A stretch of 39,631 nucleotides of DNA, taken from positions 1 to 39,631 of the IMG/VR virus record IMGVR_UViG_3300042691_009031; one strand, 5' to 3'. A program made the position numbers and the translations under genes. Of the stretch, positions 21,968 to 28,409 are shown piece after piece (position 1 is the first letter of the stretch; each line of letters opens with the position of its first letter). This stretch comes from a virus. Under the pieces are notes generated by a model. The model saw only the letters and a list, made by a program, of their open reading frames with translations, was not told the DNA's origin and did no database searches.

Positions 21968-22265
21968 CGTATTTGCGTCCGCGCCTCTAACATCCAGTGG
22001 GCAGGTCGAAGAAGTAACGGGGACGACTGCGTTAGGTCGCACTCGTATTAAAAGTATTTACGGTACTTCCGGAACAAGCGCAGGGTCTGTTTCGTTTTAT
22101 AACGGATCTGCAAACACTGCTCCGTTGCTTGTAACAGTAAATACACCAACAGCCACTAGTTCTGGAACCTTCTGGCTACCACTGCCGGGTGAAGGAATAT
22201 TGGCTTCTAATGGCGTTTACGCAGAAGTTGTAAACGCTGCCTCAGTAATGATCACATACGGATAA
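21951..22265 (+). CDS. Small beta-rich structural protein, 104 aa
   Basis: Starts MGMQYDVFASAPLTSSGQVE after GGAG. The segment RTRIKSIYGTSGTSAGSVSF and the end ILASNGVYAEVVNAASVMIT are typical of small beta-sandwich virion proteins encoded near phage capsid genes. The opening 'V-F-A-S-A-P-L/F-SSTGQV' is also found in the 341-aa fibre at 35167, suggesting a shared short module. Confidence 0.68.
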   Translation: MGMQYDVFASAPLTSSGQVEEVTGTTALGRTRIKSIYGTSGTSAGSVSFYNGSANTAPLLVTVNTPTATSSGTFWLPLPGEGILASNGVYAEVVNAASVMITYG

Positions 22266-22272
22266 CCGACAA

Positions 22273-23004
22273 ATGCAAAATCAAAAAGGTTACACGTTAG
22301 CAGGCCGTAAGATCTTCTTCGGCATCCCTGCTTACGACCACAAAGTTTCTCTTAAACAAGCCATCTCGCTTATGCGGTTTGCTCAAAAGGCACCGGAGCA
22401 TGGGATTGAAATTTCAATTGGAAGCATTTGTGGGTGCTCGGTGGTATCCCGAGCCCGTAACCTTTTGGTGCAGGACTTCTTAGAGTCTGATGCCACCGAA
22501 CTGATGTTCATTGACGCTGATATCAACTTTCAGCCAGATGATGTAATTCGGCTTATGGCATGGATGACTGAGCCAAACATTGATATTGCAGCAGGTATCC
22601 CTTGTGCCCGTAAGGTCGAGAAGACCTACATTGTCACCCTTGATGAGAACGAGAAGGGCGTGACTATGAACGCTATGGGCCTAGTAAAAGCCAAGCGGGT
22701 AGCCACGGCTTTCATGATGATCAAACGGGAAGTCATCGAGACTCTGGTCAAAGACAACCCGCAGTGGCACTACTGGGACGATAAGACCCAGCGTACCCTG
22801 TCTGCGATATTTGACTTTGCTGTGAAAGAAAACTCCTATGTGGGTGAGGACTACCTGTTCTGTGATCGGGCCCGTGATGCTGGCTTTCAGGTCTGGGTAG
22901 ATCCGACCATCAAACTGGGCCACATGGGAACGATTGAATACGAAGGGGACTTTGGAAACGAAGCCTTCTATCCCCGCTTAGTTAAAGAGGCTGCAAATGG
23001 CTAA
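22273..23004 (+). CDS. Glycosyltransferase-like protein (GT-A), 243 aa, second copy
   Basis: Related to the minus-strand protein at 1780-2565. IFFGIPAYDHKVSL opens the domain, SVVSRARNLLVQDFLES (57-73) and LMFIDADINF (77-86, DxD-type metal site) match, and GEDYLFCDRARDAGFQVW lies near the end. A nucleotide-sugar glycosyltransferase role is inferred. Being embedded in the structural operon, it may decorate a virion protein, whereas the other copy lies beside a methyltransferase in the early region. Confidence 0.84.
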   Translation: MQNQKGYTLAGRKIFFGIPAYDHKVSLKQAISLMRFAQKAPEHGIEISIGSICGCSVVSRARNLLVQDFLESDATELMFIDADINFQPDDVIRLMAWMTEPNIDIAAGIPCARKVEKTYIVTLDENEKGVTMNAMGLVKAKRVATAFMMIKREVIETLVKDNPQWHYWDDKTQRTLSAIFDFAVKENSYVGEDYLFCDRARDAGFQVWVDPTIKLGHMGTIEYEGDFGNEAFYPRLVKEAANG

Positions 23005-23251
23005 GACTCCGGCATGGCAACGTAAAGAAGGCAAAAACCCTAAAGGCGGACTGAACGCCAAGGGCCGTGCTTCTTATAACGCTGCCAATCCCGGTAAGCC
23101 CGGTTTGAAGGCTCCTCAACCAGAAGGCGGTGCCCGTAAAAAATCATTTTGTGCCCGTATGACAGGTATGAAAAAGAAATTAACTAGCGCCAAAACCGCT
23201 AATGACCCAAACAGCCGTATCAATAAAAGCCTACGGGCATGGAAATGTTGA
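22997..23251 (+). CDS. Small basic protein, DUF6321-like, 84 aa
   Basis: Begins MAKTPAWQRKEGKNPKGGLN and has LNAKGRASYNAANPG, RKKSFCARMTGMKKK and the end SRINKSLRAWKC. This 'GL-N-KGR..Y, KSFCARM-GM, SLRAW-C' layout is that of small basic phage proteins which I recall as DUF6321. The two conserved Cys (in SFCARM and the final residue) may be functional. It is strongly basic, so nucleic-acid or virion binding is likely. It overlaps the glycosyltransferase-like gene by 8 nt. Confidence 0.75.
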   Translation: MAKTPAWQRKEGKNPKGGLNAKGRASYNAANPGKPGLKAPQPEGGARKKSFCARMTGMKKKLTSAKTANDPNSRINKSLRAWKC

Positions 23252-23252
23252 T

Positions 23253-23486
23253 ATGGAAATGATGCTTTGGAATATGGTGTTGACCACACTGATTGGCATT
23301 CTTGCCTATATGGGGCATGAGAAGGCTTCAGAAATCAGTCGGCTCAACATCCTTCTTAACAAAACTCGTGAGGAGGTGGCTCGTGATAACGTCACTCAAG
23401 CAGAAATTAGTAAGTTGGTGGAACACCTCGATGCAAGGTTTAACCGCCTTGAAAACAAAATTGATGGGCTTATTCAAAAGGGGTAA
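23253..23486 (+). CDS. Membrane-anchored coiled-coil protein, 77 aa
   Basis: Starts MEMMLWNMVLTTLIGILAYM, one membrane segment at residues 4-20, followed by a helical region with heptads (VTQAEISKLVEHLDARFNRL, ENKIDGL). The open frame extends 17 codons upstream inside the previous gene, but the ATG at 23253 is preferred. The layout (N-terminal anchor, coiled coil) resembles small phage membrane proteins, possibly lysis-related; function unknown. Confidence 0.68.
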   Translation: MEMMLWNMVLTTLIGILAYMGHEKASEISRLNILLNKTREEVARDNVTQAEISKLVEHLDARFNRLENKIDGLIQKG

Positions 23487-23489
23487 AAA

Positions 23490-23987
23490 ATGAAACGGGT
23501 TAAGCGTTATGCCGCTGGTAAAACTGTTGAGTCAGATTACGAATCATCTGATGATGCTAAGAATTTACGTCTTGCGGCTGACCGAGAGGCAGTAGAGTAC
23601 GAAGGCGAAAAGATTGCTAAACCTTTACGTGAGGCTGCTGAAGCCGCCAAGGCTGAACCCATGAAGATGGCTTCCTTCAAAGAGGCTTTTGCCGAGGCCC
23701 GTAAGTCTGGTGATAAGACGTTTGAGTATATGGGTAAAAAGTACACTACAGATTTGGCTGCTCCAAAGTCTGCATCAAAAGCAGAGGCTCCCAAGGCTAA
23801 AACTTTTGCTGAAAAGCAGGCCGCTGCAGGTGAAAAAATGCAGGGTGCATACAGAGGCGCGGCTGAAAATGTTAAACGTGGGCTTAAATCTTTAGTTGGT
23901 ATGAAAAAAGGTGGGTCTGTAAGTTCTGCTTCTAAACGTGCTGATGGTTGTGCAGTTAAAGGTAAAACCCGTGGGAAGATGGTATGA
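23490..23987 (+). CDS. Lys/Ala-rich protein with KKGG-SASKRADG tail, 165 aa
   Basis: The N-terminal 130 residues are Ala/Lys/Glu-rich and helical (PLREAAEAAKAEPMKMASFK). The C-terminal 30 are quite different: MKKGGSVSSASKRADGCAVK, then GKTRGKMV. This tail recurs in the next ORF and in part in the one after. Its highly basic, glycine-rich nature suggests a binding or packaging tag, for example to DNA or capsid. It is preceded by AAGGGG and overlaps the next gene by 4 nt. Confidence 0.72.
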   Translation: MKRVKRYAAGKTVESDYESSDDAKNLRLAADREAVEYEGEKIAKPLREAAEAAKAEPMKMASFKEAFAEARKSGDKTFEYMGKKYTTDLAAPKSASKAEAPKAKTFAEKQAAAGEKMQGAYRGAAENVKRGLKSLVGMKKGGSVSSASKRADGCAVKGKTRGKMV

Positions 23988-24139
23988 GCGCCGTAGTTAA
24001 TCCAAATTTTCAGACCAATACGCAACCAGCTTTTAAAAAAGGCGGGAAAGTTAAGAAACATAGCACTAATAAAACAGTTAAATCTAGTGCTTCAAAACGA
24101 GCAGATGGTATAGCAATTAAGGGTAAAACTCGTGCCTAG
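23984..24139 (+). CDS. Short KKGG-motif protein, 51 aa
   Basis: Reads MSAVVNPNFQTNTQPAFKKG, then GKVKKHSTNKTVKSSASKRA, then DGIAIKGKTRA. It is essentially a short leader plus the C-terminal motif of the preceding 165-aa protein (SSASKRADG-x-A-x-KGKTR), a free-standing copy. Its ATG overlaps the preceding stop (ATGA) and its end overlaps the next GTG start by 8 nt. Confidence 0.68.
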   Translation: MSAVVNPNFQTNTQPAFKKGGKVKKHSTNKTVKSSASKRADGIAIKGKTRA

Positions 24140-24467
24140 CGTATCAGCCAAACAAGAGAAGTTTATGCAAGCGGTGGCTAATAATCCAGCGTTTGCAAAA
24201 AAGGTGGGGGTTCCCCAGTCTGTAGGTCGTGAATTTACTAAAAAGGAAGGTGGTACCGTGAAAGAGTCAAAAGCAATGATGAAAAAAGAAGTGTCTTTTA
24301 TGAAGAAAAAAGGCGCTCCCAAGTCCATGATTAAGCATGAGATGGCTGAAGCAGGCATGAAAAAAGGCGGCAAAGTTAAGAAGTACGCTAAAGGCGGTGG
24401 TATTGAAGTCAAAGGCAAGACTAAAGGTAAGATGGTCAAAATGGCCGGTGGCGGAAAGTACTGCTAA
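24132..24467 (+). CDS. Basic KGGKV-motif protein, 111 aa
   Basis: Starts at GTG: MPSVSAKQEKFMQAVANNPA, a helical opening seen in many small phage proteins of the 'MPSxSxKQ' type. The C-terminal half (MKKGGKVKKYAKGGGIEVKG, then KTKGKMVKMAGGGKYC) carries the KGGKV and KGKTKGKMV elements shared with the two preceding proteins. It overlaps the upstream ORF by 8 nt and ends at the base before the next ATG. Confidence 0.72.
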   Translation: MPSVSAKQEKFMQAVANNPAFAKKVGVPQSVGREFTKKEGGTVKESKAMMKKEVSFMKKKGAPKSMIKHEMAEAGMKKGGKVKKYAKGGGIEVKGKTKGKMVKMAGGGKYC

Positions 24468-24749
24468 ATGAGACCGAGCCGGGGGATGGGCATCATGAAC
24501 CCATCAAAGATGCCAAAGGCCAAGACGATTATCCGTAAGGACGATCCGTCTAAGGTCAAGATGTATGCCAAGGGCGGTGAGTCTAAGGTAAATGAGGCAG
24601 GGAATTACACCAAACCCGGCATGCGTAAGTCATTGTTTGAACGTATCAAGGCTGGTGGTAAGGGTGGTGCTCCGGGTCAGTGGTCGGCCCGGAAAGCCCA
24701 AATGCTGGCTATGCAGTATAAGAAGGCAGGCGGTGGGTATCGGGATTAA
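24468..24749 (+). CDS. Small basic phage protein with QWSARKAQ block, 93 aa
   Basis: The C-terminal 45 residues, NYTKPGMRKSLFERIKAGGK, then GGAPGQWSARKAQMLAMQYK, then KAGGGYRD, form a motif frequent in small proteins of marine and freshwater phages (possibly the DUF5872-type group; name uncertain). The N-terminal half is basic with a MYAKGG element like its neighbours. It starts directly after the preceding stop codon. Probably a minor virion or DNA-associated protein. Confidence 0.75.
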   Translation: MRPSRGMGIMNPSKMPKAKTIIRKDDPSKVKMYAKGGESKVNEAGNYTKPGMRKSLFERIKAGGKGGAPGQWSARKAQMLAMQYKKAGGGYRD

Positions 24750-24909
24750 GTTCCCGACCTACGACGCTAGGGCGGACGGGAACGTATTTGAATGGATATT
24801 GATAGCGTCGCAAGACTTTAGGGAAATTAGGCAGAGACAACGATATGTCCAGTTTAAAGAAGCCGCAGAGGAGTCTCAAAGCGTGGACCGCTCAAAAGTG
24901 GAGAACTAA
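24733..24909 (+). CDS. Possible overlapping small ORF, 58 aa
   Basis: A GTG start at 24733 gives MGIGIKFPTYDARADGNVFE, then WILIASQDFREIRQRQRYVQ and a charged end. It overlaps the previous gene by 17 nt and the next by 65 nt in another frame, but otherwise fills the 95-nt gap between them. The protein-like composition (FPTYDARADGNVFEW) suggests a real gene. The ribosome binding site is weak. Confidence 0.42.
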   Translation: MGIGIKFPTYDARADGNVFEWILIASQDFREIRQRQRYVQFKEAAEESQSVDRSKVEN

Positions 24910-25108
24910 GAGTGGCAAACCATCTACGCAGGGACCGAAGGCTACAGGGGAAAGATATCTCCCTTCCGCCGCCATCTCAGCGTTATCGCCCCAAGAGTAT
25001 GCAGCCACCACTAGAGCCAAGCGAGCCGGAAAAGCCAAAGGAAAGCAGTTCGTCGCCCAGCCAAAAGGTATCGCCGCTAAAACCGCAGGACACAGGAAAG
25101 TAACGTAA
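24845..25108 (+). CDS. Small basic protein with RTKSGKPSTQG block, 87 aa
   Basis: MSSLKKPQRSLKAWTAQKWR, TKSGKPSTQGPKATGERYLP and YAATTRAKRAGKAKGKQFV form a known pattern of small, highly basic phage proteins ('KW-T-QKWRT-SGKPS ... GERYLP ... KR-G-x-KGKQF'; possibly the DUF5872 group). A nucleic-acid-binding or virion role is inferred. It ends with a TAATG overlap with the next structural gene. Confidence 0.72.
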   Translation: MSSLKKPQRSLKAWTAQKWRTKSGKPSTQGPKATGERYLPSAAISALSPQEYAATTRAKRAGKAKGKQFVAQPKGIAAKTAGHRKVT

Positions 25109-26019
25109 TGGCTACTACAGGAACCACCGCCTTTAACCTAGACCTCAACAATATCGTTGAAGAGGCTTTTGAGCGCTGTGGTCAAGAATTGCGTTCTGGC
25201 TATGACATGCGTACTGCACGGCGTAGCCTTAATCTACTTACTATCGAGTGGGCTAACCGAGGAATTAATCTTTGGACAATTGAGCAGGGCACAATCCCAA
25301 TGGTTCAGGGCCAGATCACATATGCCCTACCAAATGACACAATTGACCTGATGGACATGGTGATCCGTACCCAGTCTGGAATTGACCAGACGGACATCAA
25401 TATCAACCGGATCTCTAGTAGCACCTATGCCACGATTCCCAATAAGAACGCCCAAGGCCGTCCGATTCAGGTTTGGATTGACCGTCAGAGCGGGGCTGAG
25501 AATGTCACGGCTAAAACTCTGAGCACGACTATAAACTCGTCTATCAATACAGTTACTCTTAGTTCTGTGGCTGGTTTGAACTATATCGGGTTTATCAAAC
25601 TAGACAACGAAACTATTGGGTACAACGAAATATCAGGGAATACCCTACAAAACTGTGTTCGTGGGGTGGACGGAAGTACACCGGCTTCACATACCGCTGG
25701 AGCGATTGTGACAGTACGGAATCTGCCGAACATTAACGTCTGGCCTGCCCCGGATCAGTCGAACTTTTATTCTTTTGTTTATTGGCGTCTGCGTCGGATT
25801 CAAGACGCTGGGAACGGGATTAACACCGAGGACATACCTTTCCGTATGCTGCCCTGTATGGCTGCAGGGTTGGCTTATTATCTGTCCCTAAAGATACCCG
25901 GTGCAGAGGGTAGGATTGATATGTTGAAGGCGGCTTACGAAGAGCAATGGCTGCTAGGCTCAAGCGAGGACCGTGAAAAGGCTTCGTTGAGACTGGCCCC
26001 AAGGCAGTACTTTTATTGA
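25108..26019 (+). CDS. Head-tail connector/tail structural protein, 303 aa
   Basis: The N-terminal region is helical (DLNNIVEEAFERCGQEL, RRSLNLLTIEWANRG), followed by beta-rich TIEQGTIPMVQGQITYALPN, an inserted Thr/Ser-rich domain (about residues 130-210) and a helical end (PCMAAGLAYYLSLKIPG, SSEDREKASLRL). This order is typical of the connector or tail-tube-like proteins of environmental podovirus-like phages. The insert resembles a small beta-sandwich. Exact equivalence to a named T7 or P22 protein cannot be decided without structural comparison. Confidence 0.76.
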   Translation: MATTGTTAFNLDLNNIVEEAFERCGQELRSGYDMRTARRSLNLLTIEWANRGINLWTIEQGTIPMVQGQITYALPNDTIDLMDMVIRTQSGIDQTDININRISSSTYATIPNKNAQGRPIQVWIDRQSGAENVTAKTLSTTINSSINTVTLSSVAGLNYIGFIKLDNETIGYNEISGNTLQNCVRGVDGSTPASHTAGAIVTVRNLPNINVWPAPDQSNFYSFVYWRLRRIQDAGNGINTEDIPFRMLPCMAAGLAYYLSLKIPGAEGRIDMLKAAYEEQWLLGSSEDREKASLRLAPRQYFY

Positions 26020-26027
26020 GGTGAGCG

Positions 26028-26465
26028 ATGGCTGGTCCAAAGTTTGCCTCTGGCAAGTGGGCGATAGCGGAATGCGACAGATGCGGATTTCGATACAAAC
26101 TAAAACAGTTGAAAAAATTGGTTATCAAAACCAAGAACATCAACTTGCTGGTTTGTCCAACCTGCTGGGAGCCGGATCAACCCCAGTTGCAGTTGGGTAT
26201 GTATCCTGTCTACGATCCGCAAGCCCTGCAAAACCCGCGAAACGACAAATCTTATATACAGGCTGGTTTGACAGGAATTCAAACCGATCCTTTGAACTTG
26301 CCAAACGAGGATGTAGACGCCTTTGGAACACCCTCTGGCGGAAGCAGGCAAATCCAATGGGGCTGGGCCCCAGTTGGTTTGAACGACCCCTTGCAGTTAT
26401 CTGGGCTACCCAATAACCTAGTGGCTAACGGGGAAACGGGAACCGTAACAGTAACAATTACTTAG
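26028..26465 (+). CDS. Zinc-ribbon structural protein, 145 aa
   Basis: Two Cys pairs, ECDRCGFRY (residues 15-23) and LVCPTCWEPD (41-50), form a zinc ribbon. The rest contains YPVYDPQALQNPRNDKSY and a beta-rich end (ETGTVTVTIT). Zn-ribbon proteins of this kind occur between the two connector genes in related phages and are probably minor virion parts. GAGGTGAGCG precedes the ATG. Confidence 0.74.
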   Translation: MAGPKFASGKWAIAECDRCGFRYKLKQLKKLVIKTKNINLLVCPTCWEPDQPQLQLGMYPVYDPQALQNPRNDKSYIQAGLTGIQTDPLNLPNEDVDAFGTPSGGSRQIQWGWAPVGLNDPLQLSGLPNNLVANGETGTVTVTIT

Positions 26466-26474
26466 GAGTAAAAG

Positions 26475-26663
26475 ATGGAAAAGACCGCAATGAAAAAGGT
26501 CGCCAAGGCCGAAGTCAAAGCCCACGAAAAGAAAATGCACGGGGGCAAAGGCTATCGGGCTGGTGGTAAGACCAACTTAGAGATGAAGAAACTGGGCCGT
26601 GGACTGGCTAAGGTAGCCAACCAGAAGTCGCCCATGATGCGCGTTCGCAAGACGGGGATCTAA
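26475..26663 (+). CDS. Small basic protein, 62 aa
   Basis: Reads MEKTAMKKVAKAEVKAHEKK, then MHGGKGYRAGGKTNLEMKKL and GRGLAKVANQKSPMM. The Gly/Lys mix (MHGGKGYRAGGKT) resembles the KKGG group, and the 'GRGLAKVANQ' end is a pattern I associate with other small phage proteins. Function unknown; a DNA- or capsid-binding role is possible. Confidence 0.7.
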   Translation: MEKTAMKKVAKAEVKAHEKKMHGGKGYRAGGKTNLEMKKLGRGLAKVANQKSPMMRVRKTGI

Positions 26664-26664
26664 C

Positions 26665-26931
26665 ATGGCTAAATTCTCTAAAAAAGTTAAAGGCAAGGAA
26701 ATCGGTCAGGCTGATGTTTATGCCGCGCCGCATACCATGACTGGTAAAACAACTAATGTGGATACCTATAGCGTCTCTACTTCAGGTGCTAAAGAAATGG
26801 ATACCATGAATGTTGGTGTTGGTGTAGTTAGTAAAGGTAACTACAAGCCAATTAACCCGTATGGAACTGGCGTCATGCGTGGCTATGGAGCCGCTACCAA
26901 AGGACATAAAATCAGCGGGAAGATGGGCTAA
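26665..26931 (+). CDS. Small hypothetical protein, 88 aa
   Basis: Lys/Gly/Thr-rich, with KFSKKVKGKEIGQADVYAAP and GVMRGYGAATKGHKISGKMG. The composition is similar to the neighbouring small basic proteins. It overlaps the next gene by 1 nt (TAATG). No family is recognised. Confidence 0.68.
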   Translation: MAKFSKKVKGKEIGQADVYAAPHTMTGKTTNVDTYSVSTSGAKEMDTMNVGVGVVSKGNYKPINPYGTGVMRGYGAATKGHKISGKMG

Positions 26932-27608
26932 TGAACTATCAGACGCTGTTTCAGACAATTCAGGCGTACTGTGAGAACGACTTCCCTGACACGGTGGTCG
27001 CTACCACTACTGCTACGACAACTGACTTTCTGACTAAATCTCAGATCGACACGTTCATCCAGCAGGCTGAACAGCGTGTGTTCAACTCTGTCCAGATCCC
27101 TGATCTTCGTAAGAATGTGACGGGTAACTGTACCCAAGGCAATAAATACTTAAGTGTCCCATCTGACTGGTTAGCTAACTTTTCTTTGGCCGTAATTGAT
27201 GGGGACGGAGTACAACACTTTCTTCTAAATAAGGACGTTGAGTTCATCCGTGAGGCGTTTCCTAATCCTAATACAACCGGTATGCCAACTCATTATGCTC
27301 TTTTTGACCAAAGTGCTTACATACTTGGGCCAACACCGGACGCCTCTTACTTAACAGAATTGCACTATTTTTATTACCCAACATCTATTGTTACCGCTGG
27401 TACAACTTGGCTGGGTAATCGTTTTGATTCTGTACTCCTGTATGGTTCTCTTTTAGAAGCCTATACGTTTATGAAGGGGGAGCAGGACGTTCAGAATACC
27501 TATGTATCACGGTATAACGAAGCCCTTGCTATGTTGAAACAACTTGGCGAAGGTAAGAGCCGTCAAGATACCTACCGTACAGAACAAGCGAGGTACCCAG
27601 TCCGATGA
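26931..27608 (+). CDS. Head-tail adaptor protein, 225 aa
   Basis: MNYQTLFQTIQAYCENDFPD, KSQIDTFIQQAEQRVFN and LRKNVTGNCTQGNKYLSVPSD form the opening of a widespread phage adaptor family, similar to the SU10/P22 gp4-like adaptors as I recall. The C-terminal part (LLYGSLLEAYTFMKGEQDV, YNEALAMLKQL) is helical. These proteins sit under the portal and attach the short tail. Together with the 303-aa protein this makes the connector. Confidence 0.78.
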   Translation: MNYQTLFQTIQAYCENDFPDTVVATTTATTTDFLTKSQIDTFIQQAEQRVFNSVQIPDLRKNVTGNCTQGNKYLSVPSDWLANFSLAVIDGDGVQHFLLNKDVEFIREAFPNPNTTGMPTHYALFDQSAYILGPTPDASYLTELHYFYYPTSIVTAGTTWLGNRFDSVLLYGSLLEAYTFMKGEQDVQNTYVSRYNEALAMLKQLGEGKSRQDTYRTEQARYPVR

Positions 27609-27901
27609 GCAGCATGAGCGAAGTAGCCTTCTTATTAGGAGGGGATGGCGTCAAGATAATGACAACCCAAGGCCGGGGATTTACACCCGAAGAAGTTGCC
27701 GAGCGGGCTTTGGACAAAATTATCGCGGTGGGTGGAAATTCACATCCGCTGATTACCGAACAGGCTATGGCCTACAGAGATCAGATCCGCAAGGTTTTGG
27801 TGTTTTATATGAAAGAAGCCATTAGGTCACATCACACAACCTTGGCTATCAAGTTCAAGAAAGCAGGACATTCTGAATTTATTAAACTTTTAGATGAGTA
27901 A
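27605..27901 (+). CDS. Small helical hypothetical protein, 98 aa
   Basis: GFTPEEVAERALDKIIAVGG and QAMAYRDQIRKVLVFYMKEA give a helical protein with a basic end (RSHHTTLAIKFKKAGHSEF). It overlaps the adaptor gene by 4 nt. A conserved-looking small protein at this position is common in related phages; role unknown. Confidence 0.72.
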   Translation: MSSMSEVAFLLGGDGVKIMTTQGRGFTPEEVAERALDKIIAVGGNSHPLITEQAMAYRDQIRKVLVFYMKEAIRSHHTTLAIKFKKAGHSEFIKLLDE

Positions 27902-27912
27902 GGAGCAATAAA

Positions 27913-28401
27913 ATGCCCATCACGCAAGCAATGACCACCTCGTTTAAAGCAGAACTTCTGCTTGGGGTACATGATTTCCGTCCGTCTGCAGATACTGGCG
28001 CAGATGTTTTTAAACTAGCGCTGTATACATCATCGGCATCTTTGGACGCCAACACCACGACCTACACTTCTTCAAACGAAGTAGGTACGTCTGGCACTAA
28101 CTACACGGCTGGTGGACAGGCCCTGACAAACCTTGGTGTAACGGCTACTAACATCAATGCCAACACTGGTACTGGCTTTTGCGACTTTTCGGATGAGACC
28201 TTCACAAATGCCAACTTCACGGCCCGTGGCGCTCTGATTTATAACACCACCCCATCAGCAAACAGCAACGCTAATACCACGCTAACTAACGCTTCAGTGT
28301 GTGTATTAGATTTTGGTGCTGATAAAACTGCTTCTGATGGTGACTTCACCATTATTTTCCCGACTAATGATGCTTCTAACGCAATTATTCGTATTGCTTA
28401 A
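27913..28401 (+). CDS. Virion structural protein, 162 aa
   Basis: MPITQAMTTSFKAELLLGVH, DVFKLALYTSSASLDANTTT and ENEV-like turns give a beta-rich protein, with YTAGGQALTNLGVT and FCDFSDETFTNANFTARGAL matching a phage structural family often placed just before the fibre genes. The C-terminal FTIIFPTNDASNAIIRIA is a hydrophobic strand pair. GGAGCAATAAA precedes the ATG. Confidence 0.76.
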   Translation: MPITQAMTTSFKAELLLGVHDFRPSADTGADVFKLALYTSSASLDANTTTYTSSNEVGTSGTNYTAGGQALTNLGVTATNINANTGTGFCDFSDETFTNANFTARGALIYNTTPSANSNANTTLTNASVCVLDFGADKTASDGDFTIIFPTNDASNAIIRIA

Positions 28402-28409
28402 GGCGATGT

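Noticed and set aside
25520-25540. Partial palindrome half-site (CGACTATAAAC) in the 303-aa connector gene
   Set aside because: Only one half-site, inside a coding region; taken as chance.
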